Positions 10,446 to 22,904 of a stretch of DNA of 64,000 nucleotides are shown here, piece after piece. The translations under genes and the position numbers were made by a program. Position 1 is the first letter of the stretch. The number at the start of each line of letters is the position of its first letter. The notes under the pieces are model-generated. The model saw nothing but the letters and a program-made list of their open reading frames with translations, was not told where the DNA came from and did no database searches. The stretch comes from Diadema setosum. Lineage: Eukaryota > Echinodermata > Echinoidea > Diadematoida > Diadematidae. The stretch lies in contig CM067080.1 of NCBI GenBank assembly GCA_033980235.1, forward strand, positions 3,333,501-3,397,500, read 5' to 3'.

Positions 10446-11923
10446 CTGCATAGCAACGAGAGAGAAGCTCAAAATGTTAACATTTTGATGGCACCATACA
10501 AAGAGTAACGTGATTATAATGAAAAAAAAAAAGAATTTCAATCAGAACATCAACTGACAGTATTGTCATATTCATTAATCTAATGCTATCATATTGCTGA
10601 TTATCATCAATATCATAAAATCTATCATTTCACTCTGAAATTCAAGACAGATGATTAATAAACATACATGAATGAATAATTTACTTGTCCTATTCACGCG
10701 TTCCAGTGACGGATGCACTGGATTGATGTGCATGCCAAGTTTTAAAAGGGAAAAATCTTAAAATCAAGAGGTGCAAATGATCCGCAAAGCTTTCTTCCCA
10801 AACCCCAGTTCGGTCTTCGCGACATCATTCATAAAGTACCAATTATAAGATTATAGCACTTTAAAAAATGTCCGATTAAAACAGTTTACAGTGGGTGATA
10901 AGACATTCTTCATATAATTAATCTTTAACCACAAATCCGGCCTACTTACCCGACATAATAATCATTGACAAGCTAGTATAAATCATGTATGTGATATCAT
11001 AATCATAGGGCCCATAGCATGCACTGTGTTCCAAAGAAGACTACTAAAATCACAAAATACTTCTGTCAAGGCCAAGGTCAAGATAAAACTTTTCTCGCCA
11101 CCTCAACATAATCAATAGCACATGATATACACGATGTACATGATGTAAATAAAAGGAAAGAGATGCTAACATTACTAATCAATCACAAATTACATTATAC
11201 TTTTGACGAGAATTAAAGAAGTGAAAAAGTAATTTGAGTAATTAATAATTCTGAGATGGAGATGGAAGGGGCACTAAAATGATTACTGAGTATGTAACAT
11301 GTAGACTTATGGGTGCTATAATCTAGTTAGAAAGATATACATAAAAAACAGGTTCAGTTCATATTGCCTATAATCGGTAAAAATTAAACATATACTCACA
11401 AATATATAATATCGTTTGGGGGAGTTGATAAAACTTGATAAAATGTAGAAAGTGTCCTATCTACAGATCTAAGCGCAAGGACAAAATGACAGAAAATGCT
11501 GTGAAGTGTTTGTCAGTGCGGGGTACCTATCTTAATCAAAGATGGCACCCTTTCATCTAATATCATCCTAGTTGGTTGATCCTACAGGGTCTCTAAGCTA
11601 TATATGCTGTACCACAGGGACTTTTACAGGCATTGTTCATTGCGAATAGCAAATTCTACGACTTAACAATAGGTATCGATCAGAGGTATCGATCGCTACG
11701 TTTCCGTGTGGTAAGACAAGATGTAACTAAAGATGCAGGAATTTCGTGCGTCATAATGTATAAAGGAAACAACAGCACATTCCTCTTGAAGATGTTGGAA
11801 TTGTTTGTTAAGTGATTATTGGCTATTAGAAAGATATTTCGCATCTTTCCCCTATTTTTGTGTCTTTATAGCATTTGCCATCCTACATCACAAAACCCCA
11901 AAGCAACAGTAAAATACAATTCC
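10446..11923. other. Non-coding, upstream of the LDLa gene
   Basis: AT-rich sequence with no domain-bearing reading frame. It must hold, or lead to, an upstream non-coding exon of the LDLa gene. One minus-strand donor-like site (CGG/GTAAGTAGG, about 10932-10937) is a candidate; I cannot place the transcription start. Confidence 0.5.
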
Positions 11924-12492
11924 CATTAAAGGGAAGATAAACCCAAAGAGCAATGTGGATTGAGTGAAAGCAGCAACATTAGTAGAACACATCAGTGAAA
12001 GTTTGAGGAAAATCGGACAATCGATGCAAAAGTTATGAATTTTTAAAGTTTTGGTGTTGGAACCGCTGGATGAGGAGACTACTAGAGGATATGACGTATG
12101 AGTGGACAACAATACAAAGAAAATATAAAGGAAATTCAACAAAAATTCACTTTTCTAGAATTATGAAAGAGCAGTGGACCAACCGCTTTCAGAAAGCAGG
12201 GGGAATATTGCTACCCTTAACATATGTCAATATCAAGTTGATGGAATTTGTAATTTTCATGAAAATTGAATTTTTGTAGTATTTTCTTTATATTTTCTTG
12301 GTATTGTTGTCCACTCATACGTCATAACCTCCAGTTGTCTCCTCATCCAGCGGTTCCAACATCAAAACTTTAAAAATTCATAACTTTTGCATCGATTGTC
12401 CGATTTTCTTCAAATTTTCACTGATGTATTCTAATAATGTTGCTGCTTTCACTCAATCCACATTGTTCTTGGGGTTTATCTTCCCTTTAATG
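11924..12492. mobile_element. Long inverted-repeat MITE, 569 bp
   Basis: The left arm starts CATTAAAGGGAAGATAAACCC and the right arm ends with its inverse (GGGTTTATCTTCCCTTTAATG). Arms of about 200 bp are nearly identical in opposite orientation, with matching internal blocks such as AACCGCTGGATGAGGAGAC and GTATGAGTGGACAACAATAC. The unique centre is short. There is no transposase frame. Confidence 0.85.
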
Positions 12493-12771
12493 TAAAATAC
12501 TGAAAAAGTTCTAAAATGATATGTAACTCATCGCTATAGAATGTTTCTAACCCATCAAAACGAAGGAATAAAAAAAGGATGAAGGTATAGTATCTTTGAG
12601 AAAAGCGTCTGTGACATTAACATGATTAAGTATAATTAATATTCAAAATGCACTTACTGTACTTTCTTTTGTGCAGAACAAGAATGGCGTGGGAATCTTC
12701 ATGGTAATTCAGGATTATTAGCTTAAACCCTAAACAATGCACGCTTATTCATGATCGATTGTAACAAATTG

Positions 12772-12979
12772 GGTTACATGACATTTGCTCCTGCGACAAT
12801 ATATTGCTCTCATGAAATAACTGCACGCTAAGCCAAACATAGATTATACTGACAAACATAACCCTAACCCTATAATCCTCACATCAAACTAAAACTAAAA
12901 CCCTATCACAACCCTAGCCCTAAGTTCTTGGAGGAAGCAAGATCGGAGTAATTGTCGTAGAAGCTAATGTCGTGTCACC
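12772..12979. mobile_element. MITE with CCCTAA-like interior, copy 1
   Basis: Ends are GGTTACATGACATTTGCTCC and the inverse of GGTGACACGACATTAGCTTC, giving terminal inverted repeats of about 28 bp. The interior has several CCCTAA / CCCTA motifs. A second copy lies at 17496-17708. Confidence 0.72.
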
Positions 12980-13165
12980 AATATACTGATTCATGACTAT
13001 ATCATGTATATAATATACCATATAAAATATATGTATAATATAATTGCTGGCAAATTAACCAGCCTGCTGGCTGATTTCAAACTATTTCCATAGGTTTTCA
13101 TGCAGACTATCATAAAATTTGTGTGTTGGTAACTGGGGAAAATCAAATTAAGACGAAATAAAGAA

Positions 13166-13262
13166 TGAGTTCGACAACAACAACAACAACAACAACAACA
13201 ACAGCTACAAGAACAAGAACAAGAAGAAGAAGAAGAAGAAGAAGAAGAACAACAACAACAAA
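13166..13262. repeat. (CAA)n / (GAA)n microsatellite
   Basis: A run of CAA triplets changes into GAA triplets and back to CAA. No gene overlaps it. On the other strand it reads as poly-Cys/Ser, which is not a real protein. Confidence 0.9.
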
Positions 13263-13756
13263 TGAAGAGTTTGTTCGCAAAAACTGATAAGTCCATATTT
13301 GCCAAATGGAGATATTTGCGATTAAAGATCAAGAAAAATAAAAAGAATAATAAGAAAAATTTTGCTTCTTTTGACCATAACTTCAAAAATATACCTTTAT
13401 ATGTAGTGACCAATATATCATTTAAAAGGTATTATTTTGTACTTTATGATAGAGACCATACTTCAAAATCTTCAAAAATGGACTTATCGGTTTTTGCGAA
13501 CAAACTCTTCTAATGTAAAGTGTTATAGGCCAAAGATAAAAAACAAAATGGTAACTTTGGCAGAAAATATCCAATACACAGCAAAACAGCCAAAGACCCC
13601 AAAATACATATTCATCAATTACTTTGCGCTACTTTTTTAAATAAGTTTTTTGATGAACTGTCAAATTTTTATATAAAAAAGAAAATGTCCATCATACATG
13701 TTTGCCTGTGTAGTTTTGACGCGACCAAAGTTACACCAAGGAGTTGTCACTCAAAT

Positions 13757-13995
13757 TTAAAGGGATGGTATAGTTTTGGTTGAGATGGGGATTCAGTTTT
13801 TAACTTTTTTTTTTTTTTGGGGGGGGGGAATGATAGAAATCACTTACATGAAATATAAAAGAACATACAATTTTAAGAGGAATTTGATAGTTTCTTTGAT
13901 GAAAATCGGTTGTTGAAATGGCTGATACATTCAAAAACAAAGTAAAACAAAGTGGTCCTTATAATAGTAATAAAAGATGGGACCCTCTTTGGTGT
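13757..13995. mobile_element. TTAAAGGGATGGTATAG element, copy 1 (left part only)
   Basis: Begins TTTAAAGGGATGGTATAGTT, as in the complete copies at 15381 and 25670, and follows them through GATGAAAATCGG and CAAAAACAAAG. The right terminal repeat is missing, so this copy is truncated. Confidence 0.65.
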
Positions 13996-15380
13996 GGCAA
14001 CTTGAAATACAGTGAGTATGGTAACCTTCAGGAAATCAAGAATCATATGGCGCAGGAACTGACACTTACCTTTCAGAGCTCAAATCAGAAGAAAGAGATG
14101 ATGTCTTAGACCAAATAATTTATTCCATGTTTTGAAGTCTATCCAAGTAAGATTTTTTTTTTCTTTTTCTCTCCCTCCTAAAGAAGTCTACTCTGGTAGT
14201 TTAGCTCCTCATCTCAGTAGCCCTGCCGCGGAAACGCAGATGGCAGAGGTGCATCACCATTGGTGGACCAAGAGAGAAAAAGGTCCAGACAAAAGTCCCC
14301 CTCCTCTCATCAGTAAAAGCTTGGCAAGGACGCGGGAGGGAGCGACTTGTCACTTCTCGATAGCTAAAGCCGTTTCGCGGTCGGACCAAAAGGGAGAAAG
14401 GGGATGGGGTGGGGGGGGGGGGGGAGGTTAGATGATGGGGTTTGGAGATGCTAGCTGATACCTCTGTTTTTACTTCCGTAATTATCTTCATGTGTGACGA
14501 AGACACATATGTGTTTTTCTTTTTTCCTCCGTAAAAAGTATAGTTGAAGAGCGATTATTCGTGAAGGATAAAGAGCAGAACAAAACTTTCATGAAATGTA
14601 CTCTTCTCATCCCCCCTGCTCTCAAAAATCTCCTGCTACGCCCCCTCGTCGGAGACGAGCTCTCTATATTTGACGCTGCAGCGGACGGCTTTGTCCGGAA
14701 CACTTTCGTAGATGTATAACGGGACATATTATCTCAAGGACTGTGGACCTTTTCTCTGATCAATAATATTGACAAGGATTGACACAAAGAGTTGAGTGCC
14801 AAGGGAGACGAAAGGGGTGCAGGGGATCGATATGTCAAAAAAAAAAAGGGGGGGGGGAGGGTATTCCACCATCAGCGGTGGCAAATGCGCGCCAGCCCAG
14901 AAATAAACAGAGCAACTGGGTAGGTATAATTTAATAATGTTATTTAGACATTACGAAAACAGTAGATCCCAGCTCAACTTTCCATCAGACAGATCGCATT
15001 CAGAACAGTGAAAACAAATCGATTGCTTGAAAGTTTAAGTAGGTTAAGAGCAATTAATGACACATTTGGAGGTATAACTCATGCACACACGGAATAGATG
15101 ATTCTGGCAAGCTTAGTTTCTCAGTCAACAAGGTCATAGACACCTATATAGATGCAAGTCAACATGTATTATAAGTACAATTGCCTTTATTAAATCTTAG
15201 CTGTATTTTTCGGTTAGAATGTCATTTACTTCCTCGTCATCTGTTATAATATTTCTACACCAGAGAAGCTGCCGTTGCCGCTCGTGTACTACAGGAGAGC
15301 TGTCTTTGGGCATAACCCCCCCCCCCCCCCCCGAATGTTTTCATTGTTCCACCCAAGAGCAATGTATGCCAGCATACAAA

Positions 15381-15724
15381 TTAAAGGGATGGTACAGTAT
15401 TGGTGGAGATGAAAATTGGGCTTTTAACTTTTTGCGAGATACCAAGAAAACACTTGTGAAATAGTACAGAGCATACAAATTTAAGAGGAATTCAAAGTAT
15501 ATTTGATGAAAATCGGGTTTGGAATGACTGAAACATCCAAAAACAAACTTTATTAGAATCGCGCTTTTTTGATATCTCAGCCCTTCCAAAACCAATTTTC
15601 ATCAAATAAATGTTGAATTCCTCACAGAATTACATGCTCTTTCATAAGAGGTTTCTCATTATCTCACCAAAAAATGTTAGAAACCTGAAATTAGGTCTCA
15701 ACCAAAACTATACGATACATTTAA
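15381..15724. mobile_element. TTAAAGGGATGGTATAG element, copy 2 (complete)
   Basis: The left end TTAAAGGGATGGTACAGTAT is mirrored by ACTATACGATACATTTAA at the right end. Internal halves are also partly inverted (ATTTTCATCAAAT versus ATTTGATGAAAAT). It is about 344 bp with no reading frame of interest. Confidence 0.75.
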
Positions 15725-16548
15725 CTTTGTGTATTTGTTTGTAGCTTTACTTTAGTGATGACTGATCACCGAATGATGCTGACTGGCTTTAATTTGGGGA
15801 TTCTACCGTGCTTTTTAGGTTTTTGCCTCCAAAACAATTCATTGTATCATTTTTGCCAACTCAAGAAGACCTGTTCTAATATGTATCGTTTATATTATGT
15901 TTGAAATGTCTGTTTATGCTGTTTCATTTGAATATCATTTACAATTATGATGAAAAAAAAAATGACCAATAGAAATCAAGTCAAATAATATCAAATATAC
16001 ATGATAATGAGATGGTACTATTCACCCAGGTATTAACTAAGGTGCTCATAGCACTCTCTCAGAAAAGATGGTCCTGGCATTGATGATGACGCCGTTGTTG
16101 TCATATATACACCTGAATAATGATTGACATGGTGGGTAGGAACATCCGGTCCAAGATCATGAGTACTTTGGCAGGACTTGAGCTCGATCGGGATATCCCT
16201 TTGAGAGTCAGAAGTCTCCTACATTATGCCTCGATACTATTTATTGCTTATTTTTTGTTTTTTAATTTCTATTTTTCATTTGTAATCTATTCAATGCAAT
16301 TTCGGAGTGATTTGATGCAGAATAAAAATATTAAACACGCGTTCTTCAGTTCTAATTTTTGTAGAAAACACACGATCATGTAATGTTTCAAGGGAACTTT
16401 CAAAAATAAAATGAATGTTGATACTTTGATATGTTGTGTGAGTTTGGTGTTTAGGTGGACATCATGCAGGCTGGAATATGTTTTTGTACAAGCATGACAA
16501 GAGTTCTTGAGTTTCGAAGCATAACGTGGAATTTCCTGAGGCAGACAA

Positions 16549-16550
<2 letters not shown>

Positions 16551-16612
<62 letters not shown>
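16551..16612. repeat. (GA)31 dinucleotide repeat
   Basis: Uninterrupted GA dinucleotides for 62 bp. In some frames it reads as Glu-Arg or Leu-Ser repeats, which are artefacts. Confidence 0.97.
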
Positions 16613-16615
<3 letters not shown>

Positions 16616-17495
16616 TGCCTTTGGACAACAGATGGCGCTTTTCTTATCGTTCTTTGAGAAAGAGCCTGGGAAGGAGAATAATTATGACAGAATTTTCGTT
16701 GACTCGTATATGGAATTCCATACTCTATCATGGGTTGTATACATTGATTCGCCACTGCATCTCACATTACCTATTTTCTTGTCATGGATTTAAAATATTT
16801 CTGTAGCGTATTTTTGTTCATTCAAAGCTGAATAAAATATTGAATTCACCAAAATTAGGGCCTTTCTTGGGATTTTTTTTTTAATAAACTGTATATGATA
16901 TCAGAATTGTTATAAATATGGCTCTAACTTCCTTTACTTATATGGATGCTTTTGGAAATCCTTAATTTGAGAAAATAACCGACTCTGAAGTTGATCATTG
17001 CAAGACAAAAAGTTTATGTAAATCTGCATTATGTTGCACATGTACTATGTCATGTCTTAATTTTCATCACTGGGTGACAGCACGCAGGGCTAAAATCTCT
17101 GGCCATGAAAACATAGCGTTGTTGGACAAGCTATCTTGCTCATGCGCCGCCGTCAAGGCAGGGACAAGTCAAGTGCACGGGCAAGTTGATTACACCTTGT
17201 ACTTGTAATCGTTACCCAAGGGTCTCGAAAGAGTTAAATCCCAACGCCCTCTCTTGGCGAGATGGTGTCAACGTCTCCCCTCACAGCGAATTTTATGCAA
17301 TCTGTCAGCTTTATGCCACTCTCTGTCGCTGCGAGCAATGGCAGTCCCCCCCTTCTTTGTCACAAAGAGATGAGAGAGTATGCAGTCAGTTGTCCTCAAG
17401 ACACATGGCCACATACCTACACACTCTCACACACAGACATGTTTATGATATTTATTATGTTTGTATCTGTGTGTGTTAATGTATGTATACATCAG

Positions 17496-17708
17496 GGTTC
17501 CATGACATTCTTGCTCCTTCGACAATTCTCCCACGAAATATCTGCACGTTAAGCTGAACAAAAATTCTACCAACAAAAACGTAACCCTGACCCTAATCCT
17601 AATCCACACAACTAGAACTAAAACCCTATCACAACCCTTACCCTAACCCTAAGTCCTTGAAAAAAATAAGATAGGAGCAAATGTCGCAGGAGCGAATGTC
17701 GTGTCACC
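17496..17708. mobile_element. MITE with CCCTAA-like interior, copy 2
   Basis: The same family as 12772-12979: ends GGTTCCATGACATTCTTGCTCC and the inverse of GGTGACACGACATTCGCTCC. The shared interior runs AACTAGAACTAAAACCCTATC, followed by CCCTAACCCTAAG. Confidence 0.72.
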
Positions 17709-17999
17709 GCATTCAAGAATATTTATATATGAATGTTAGAATATAAGAACTGCCTTCATATTTGGCTATCATGCTTGGAAAACCATTCTGAAGTATTATA
17801 GTCAGAATGTAAATAGTTATTCACATGACTGTTTTACATTTCATTTTGTTATCATAGCATTCCCATAACTGAAAATCAAAATATTATAGTGTTACTTGGT
17901 AATATTTTTCTTATTCTTTTTTCGAAATTTTCTCTGATGGACTTGGACCCTTTCCTATATTCAGGTATTCATAATATCAACCAGAGGTATTTGTGGCAT

Positions 18000-19637
18000 G
18001 TTTGCTGAATTTCGTTTGAAAGCACAAGTCTTTTAATCAAGAGGCGTCATATCATATTTGGCAGCTTTGTTGATTTAGGTCGCTGGGTAATCATCACGAT
18101 TCTCTGCATTGTATTTGGCATTGTTATTTCTTTCTTTCTTTGTAGTGGATTTTTACCGTCAAAGCAGTTTTTTTTTTCCATCAGATTTTATAAAATCTGC
18201 CTTGCATTGAGAAATAAGTTTAACCTTTACTGGTAGATAGACTTTGGACAAATGATACAATGCTATGAGGTTTTTGATGTCAATGCGCACTTAAAGCACA
18301 CCCAAGGGTCAATTAAGTGGTATATACATTATCTTAGCGTGTTTCCTCCGCGATTAAAACATGCCTTGTATGAGTTTGGTATCATCCCACATTCTTATTG
18401 CACGGTGACATTACATCGTAGCAAGATGGTCCTAAATCACTTTGCGAAATCTTTGATTTACTATCTAGTTCCCCCTCGGACTTGTATGATTGTTATAGAC
18501 AATGTATCTTTTTGCTTTTCTGCCACCGTTTCAAACGACACTTATGACGTGACATTAACGGTCATGATAATTTTGACAATGATAAAGATGATAATGATAA
18601 TACGTAATACTAATAACGTTCATAACGCTTGAATGTAAGAACAATAAAAGTAGACTTGCGCAACACTTATGGTATAAAGGGAAACAGTAATTGCTTGGGC
18701 TGCCTCTGTCTAGGCTTAGAGCGGAAGGACGAGAGGAAAGGAGCAAAGAATCCTATACATTTTACGTGAGCTCGTGACTTGCAACCATTCATCTCATCTT
18801 AACCCTCTTTATGGGTTGTTGTTAAATTGATTAATTGTGATTAAAGATCTCAAAACTATCACCACCGTTTGTCAGGTTTTTGAATACTACATAGACATTG
18901 AATTTCACCTAGATCAACACCCCATTATTTTGCTCTATAAATTCATGTTGTGTCATGTTTTTTTTTTCGGGGGGGGGGGGGGGAGGGGGTAACTGCCGGC
19001 ATTGTCAGGTTCCCTGGTTGTGCTTGAAAGAGAATAATTGCGCCTGAAAGTATGTCTCTATATAGGCCTGCAGAAGCCCTTGTTGAGATAGATGTTTTCC
19101 TGTGTTGTTGTTGTTGTTGTCGTCGTCGTCGCCATCGCCTTTCTCGCTCGTGTTATGGAAAGCGAACACTAGGAGAGTCCAAGACTGTCACATTATTCGT
19201 ATACTAGAATTCTGTGATAACAATTCCGCGCTATTCTTGCATATAAAAACCAAGCACAAAGATTAAAAACATTGTATTTAAAAGGAGTGGTAGCGCTTGT
19301 CACAACTAAAGAGGAAAGTATAAGAAAAAGAGTGAAAGCCCTTTCCTAAATCGTTCGAATCCGCATGTGACCGCTTTGAATTGTTTTGAGTGTACTATAA
19401 ACTTACGGTCAGTGACTTTTTCACATGCGTGGTATACACCCGCACTGGACTATACGTTGTGACAGACGTATAATCTAGGAGGCAAATTGCCATGGCACAC
19501 AAAAAAGGACAAGAAAATGAATTAAGATGCAACGAGACATAATGGGAGAATTTGAGAAGGAAACATGAGGAAGGATATAAGGAGTAACATAAAAATCGGA
19601 CAAAATGAATTGCAGTGAGACAGTAGAACAGAGATCT
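18000..19637. other. Intergenic sequence without a supported gene
   Basis: The longest open frame (18252-18632, plus) encodes a 126-residue product with no recognisable domain and a tail made of repeat-like Met/Ile codons. A poly-G run at 18969-18982 and a short (GTT/GTC)n run near 19105 are the only low-complexity features. Confidence 0.5.
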
Positions 19638-19801
19638 GGGGGTGTTTCATAAAGCTGCTCGTAAAGTTACGAACACGAGCGACTGGTGATCAGTTCTTGT
19701 GCTGAATTATGGAAATTCTGATAAGTATAGCACATCAGAATTGATCACCAGTCGCTCGTAAGTCGTTCGTAACTTTACGAACAGCTTTATGAAACACCCC
19801 C
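19638..19801. mobile_element. Palindromic GGGGTGTTTCATAAAGCTG MITE
   Basis: Left half GGGGGTGTTTCATAAAGCTG, then CTCGTAAAGTTACGAAC; the right half is its inverse, ending CAGCTTTATGAAACACCCCC. The inner block CGAGCGACTGGTGATCA is also inverted (TGATCACCAGTCGCTCG). From memory, elements with this end are common in echinoderm DNA. Confidence 0.85.
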
Positions 19802-19999
19802 CCCTGGTCTGTACCTGTATACTGTGCTATGTAGATTAAAGTTATGCATCTCTATTTATAAGCTGTGTATTAATTCACGTTGAACTATATCGTCATTCGC
19901 AGTGCACATGCCATCTGCGTTTCAGTTGGGTGGAGAGCCCTCGGTGGATAAACATGCAGTATCTGTGGTCGAATGACGAAATCTTGTCTCAACTCATGT

Positions 20000-22789
20000 C
20001 GCGACGAACAAACTACCTTACAGTCATCAACGAAACACATAATGCATTGATATAGACGGAGGAAAACCAGAGAAAACCAGTTTACAATGGCGTCTGACCG
20101 ACAACAAAAGAATAAGCACAAAGGGGTCGTCAGGAGTTTATTTTCTCCTCTCTATTATTCTCCATGATGTTGCCCTTATATAAAAAGATTTACATTCTCT
20201 CTCTCTCTCTTTCTCTCTCTTTCTATATTTCTCTTTGTTTGCCTTCAGAAAGAAACATACCAGAACTGTCAAACAGTGACGTGTAAAGAGGAGCTAAAAA
20301 GGCGCACAATTCGCATTGTGTAAATAATTGCTGGGCGAAAATCAAATTGATTTTCTCAAAAAAAGAAAATGCGTGAAAACGTCGTTTACAGGAATTCGGC
20401 ATGCAACCATCTACATCTATAGAGTCATATAAACAAAAAATAAAATTTTCTCTTTTATGTGAGTACTAGGCCTCAAGGTATGCTATACCAAAGCGATTGA
20501 TTTACCCCAGCCCCCCCCCCCCCCAAAAAAAAAAAAGAAAAAAAAAAGATGATTACAATGATAATGCAAACTAAACACAGGTAAGAAATATAGATATGAT
20601 AAAAACATGGAACATTGCAAGTAATGTCTGCAACCATGCAAGCAACATTTCTATCTAAAATAGAATTCGATAAAAGCTTCAGTTTGATGACCTATAGTTT
20701 GCATACGGCCTCAAATAAAATGCAATTCCTTGGTGAAGATTACCTCAATACCATTCAACGGAAGGAGCGTTAGAAGTTTCAGTCAGTTGGACATGAAGAA
20801 ACTAGGGACATTTCAACTTTTCCCACGCATGTCTGCACGATACGGTGTTTTTGGTAGCGGCCTGATGATATACAACATACATGTACATTTATGTATAAAT
20901 CTTTTTGTTTCCTGTCAATAGAGCAACACGGTATCATTATAAGGTGGAGTACTTTCTCGTCCTACATTTGAAATGTACTATTATGCGGTATCAAAATCTC
21001 ATGAATTGAAAGTAAAACTTTTATCTCAGACTTTCGCTAAGCTATTCTTTCATTGACATGATGTTTACCGTTCTCTACCAGACTTGGTAAAGAAAATTTT
21101 ATTCATCTTGATATGTAATTATGCTGGAGCCCATGTGTCGTATAAGACGTACAATGTACATGATGTAGAATCAGCTAAAGTATAGTTCCCGAAAGAGAGT
21201 GGAGCACAGCGTAGAGTTCACTGTTAAAGTTATGAGAACCTCATAGCCTGAAAAGTGCAATGAACGAAATTTGCGTTATGCAATCTGTTGTAGCAATTTA
21301 CGCGCGTGAATGAACATAATTATTTCCGAAGATGGCCAGGAGCCAGTTGTACATCCGCATTTATCTGCACCTTACTTTCGTCGCCGAGAATCAACCTGGT
21401 TTGGGTTTGTTTGGCTTGTATGGGTTTTGTACATGGTAATATATATTTTTTAATTTCTGTATTTTGTTAAACACGCACACACACACACACACACACAAAA
21501 TAACACAGAACATGATACTTAAATAATATAACATACTTTCGATACGTAACTGAATACTAGTACAAAGTGCAATGTATAATTCAACAACTTAGGAAAACAT
21601 CTTAACCAATGAAATAATTACATGCCTTAGATATTATATTATTAACATATCCATGTATAATCTTGTTGTTAAATGATAATTAGCAAATACAGGAAACCAC
21701 GATCATGAGGTTTGATTTCGATGGCGCTCTTAAAAAAAGTTAATATTTGGTTTGAATGCTCAGTAAATAAAGGAAGAGTAAACGACGCGAGCTAAATAAA
21801 CGATTCAGTCTCGGTTTCTATCTCCCCACGTAAGGCAAGATGTATAATTATTACGCTCATGTAAGAAAAGCGCATTTAACACCGTTGGGTGTGCCTTCGA
21901 ATGATTAACTGCACAGAGTTTGAACGTAAACAGGATTTCCGACTGAATATGGGTATTTATAGGTACAAAGGTATATTTCGCCTTGTTGACAGAGAACATA
22001 AGCGACAGCCTCTGCAAAAGTTGAAAACGGATAGTCCTTGTTCAAGGACAGTCCGCGGCCGTTTAATTCTCCTCGAGGCAAAATCAAGTGTCTAGGATTG
22101 GGATCGAATATCATAAACATTTCCAATGTTGCTATTGGTTGTGATTTATAGCAATCCGGAACTATTTATCATAATACGCTGTAAAGGAATACGAAAGTCA
22201 TGCTTGCGCCACCCCAATGAAATAAACAGTACACGTACATTCTGTATTTCACTCTGTCAGTTGACGCCTTTTACCAGGCTATAGCGAAAGCGTCCTTCTA
22301 CCACAAACGCAGGTGGATCTCCACTGGCCATATGCATCTGATTATCAGCTCTTCGTCCTCTAGCTCTGGCAACGTTCACACTGCGCCTGCGCAAGAGTAT
22401 AATTTATGTTAATTTCCATACCCTGCACCGGTTCTGACCGGTGCCGTTGCAGCTGTTTGTTGCTTCGCACACCAGAGCCAACGTGATTGGGTGCGTGCAC
22501 ATCTAATTTCTTTTCCCCAACCGGCTCATGTGAAACCGCGGAATGATCTTCATGTCGGCTGCTTGCGTATTGTGATCGATTTGACATTCGTTATAAAACC
22601 TCCCAAACAGCCACCTTCGCAATCCTCCCTCCTAAAATTGTTTCCAATTCTGTACCAAAAAACAGTCATGATTCAAGCTTCGCCTCTAATTAACACCAAA
22701 GATTCTCAGACCTCAGTGTAATCAAACGCTGCAATCAGCGTCAACTTTTCATCGCAACGATTCCATCGATTTGCCACTGACATCTTGTC
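20000..22789. other. Intergenic sequence without a supported gene
   Basis: Contains C/A homopolymer runs (20510-20548) and a short (AC)n run (about 21474-21497). No reading frame has a recognisable domain. Confidence 0.5.
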
Positions 22790-22904
22790 GCAGCCATTTT
22801 CCCCCTTTGCTTCTGCTCTGCTCTCTCCCTCTCTCTCCGACAGTTCTTCGTGTGATGTTGATGCCGCTGTCGTTGTTCTGAACCTGACACACAATTTTTG
22901 CGTG
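22790..22904 (+). other. Candidate 5' non-coding first exon (CT-rich)
   Basis: The sequence CAGCCATTTTCC, followed by a CT-rich leader, ends in GCGTG/GTAAGTATAG, a near-ideal 5' splice site. The first coding exon of the transporter gene, about 9.5 kb downstream, has a strong acceptor before its ATG, so it needs an upstream non-coding exon on this strand. Similar strong donors follow at 23231 (AAG/GTAAGTGTT) and 23601 (GAG/GTAAGTGG), the latter after GCGCCATCTTGTC. Which of these, if any, belong to the transporter is inference. Confidence 0.35.

Noticed and set aside
12860..12925. Interstitial telomere repeat
   Set aside because: The CCCTAA motifs are irregular and lie inside a MITE with its own inverted ends, repeated at 17496.
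16287..16793. Leu-Ser or Glu-Arg repeat proteins
   Set aside because: Artefacts of the (GA)31 run.
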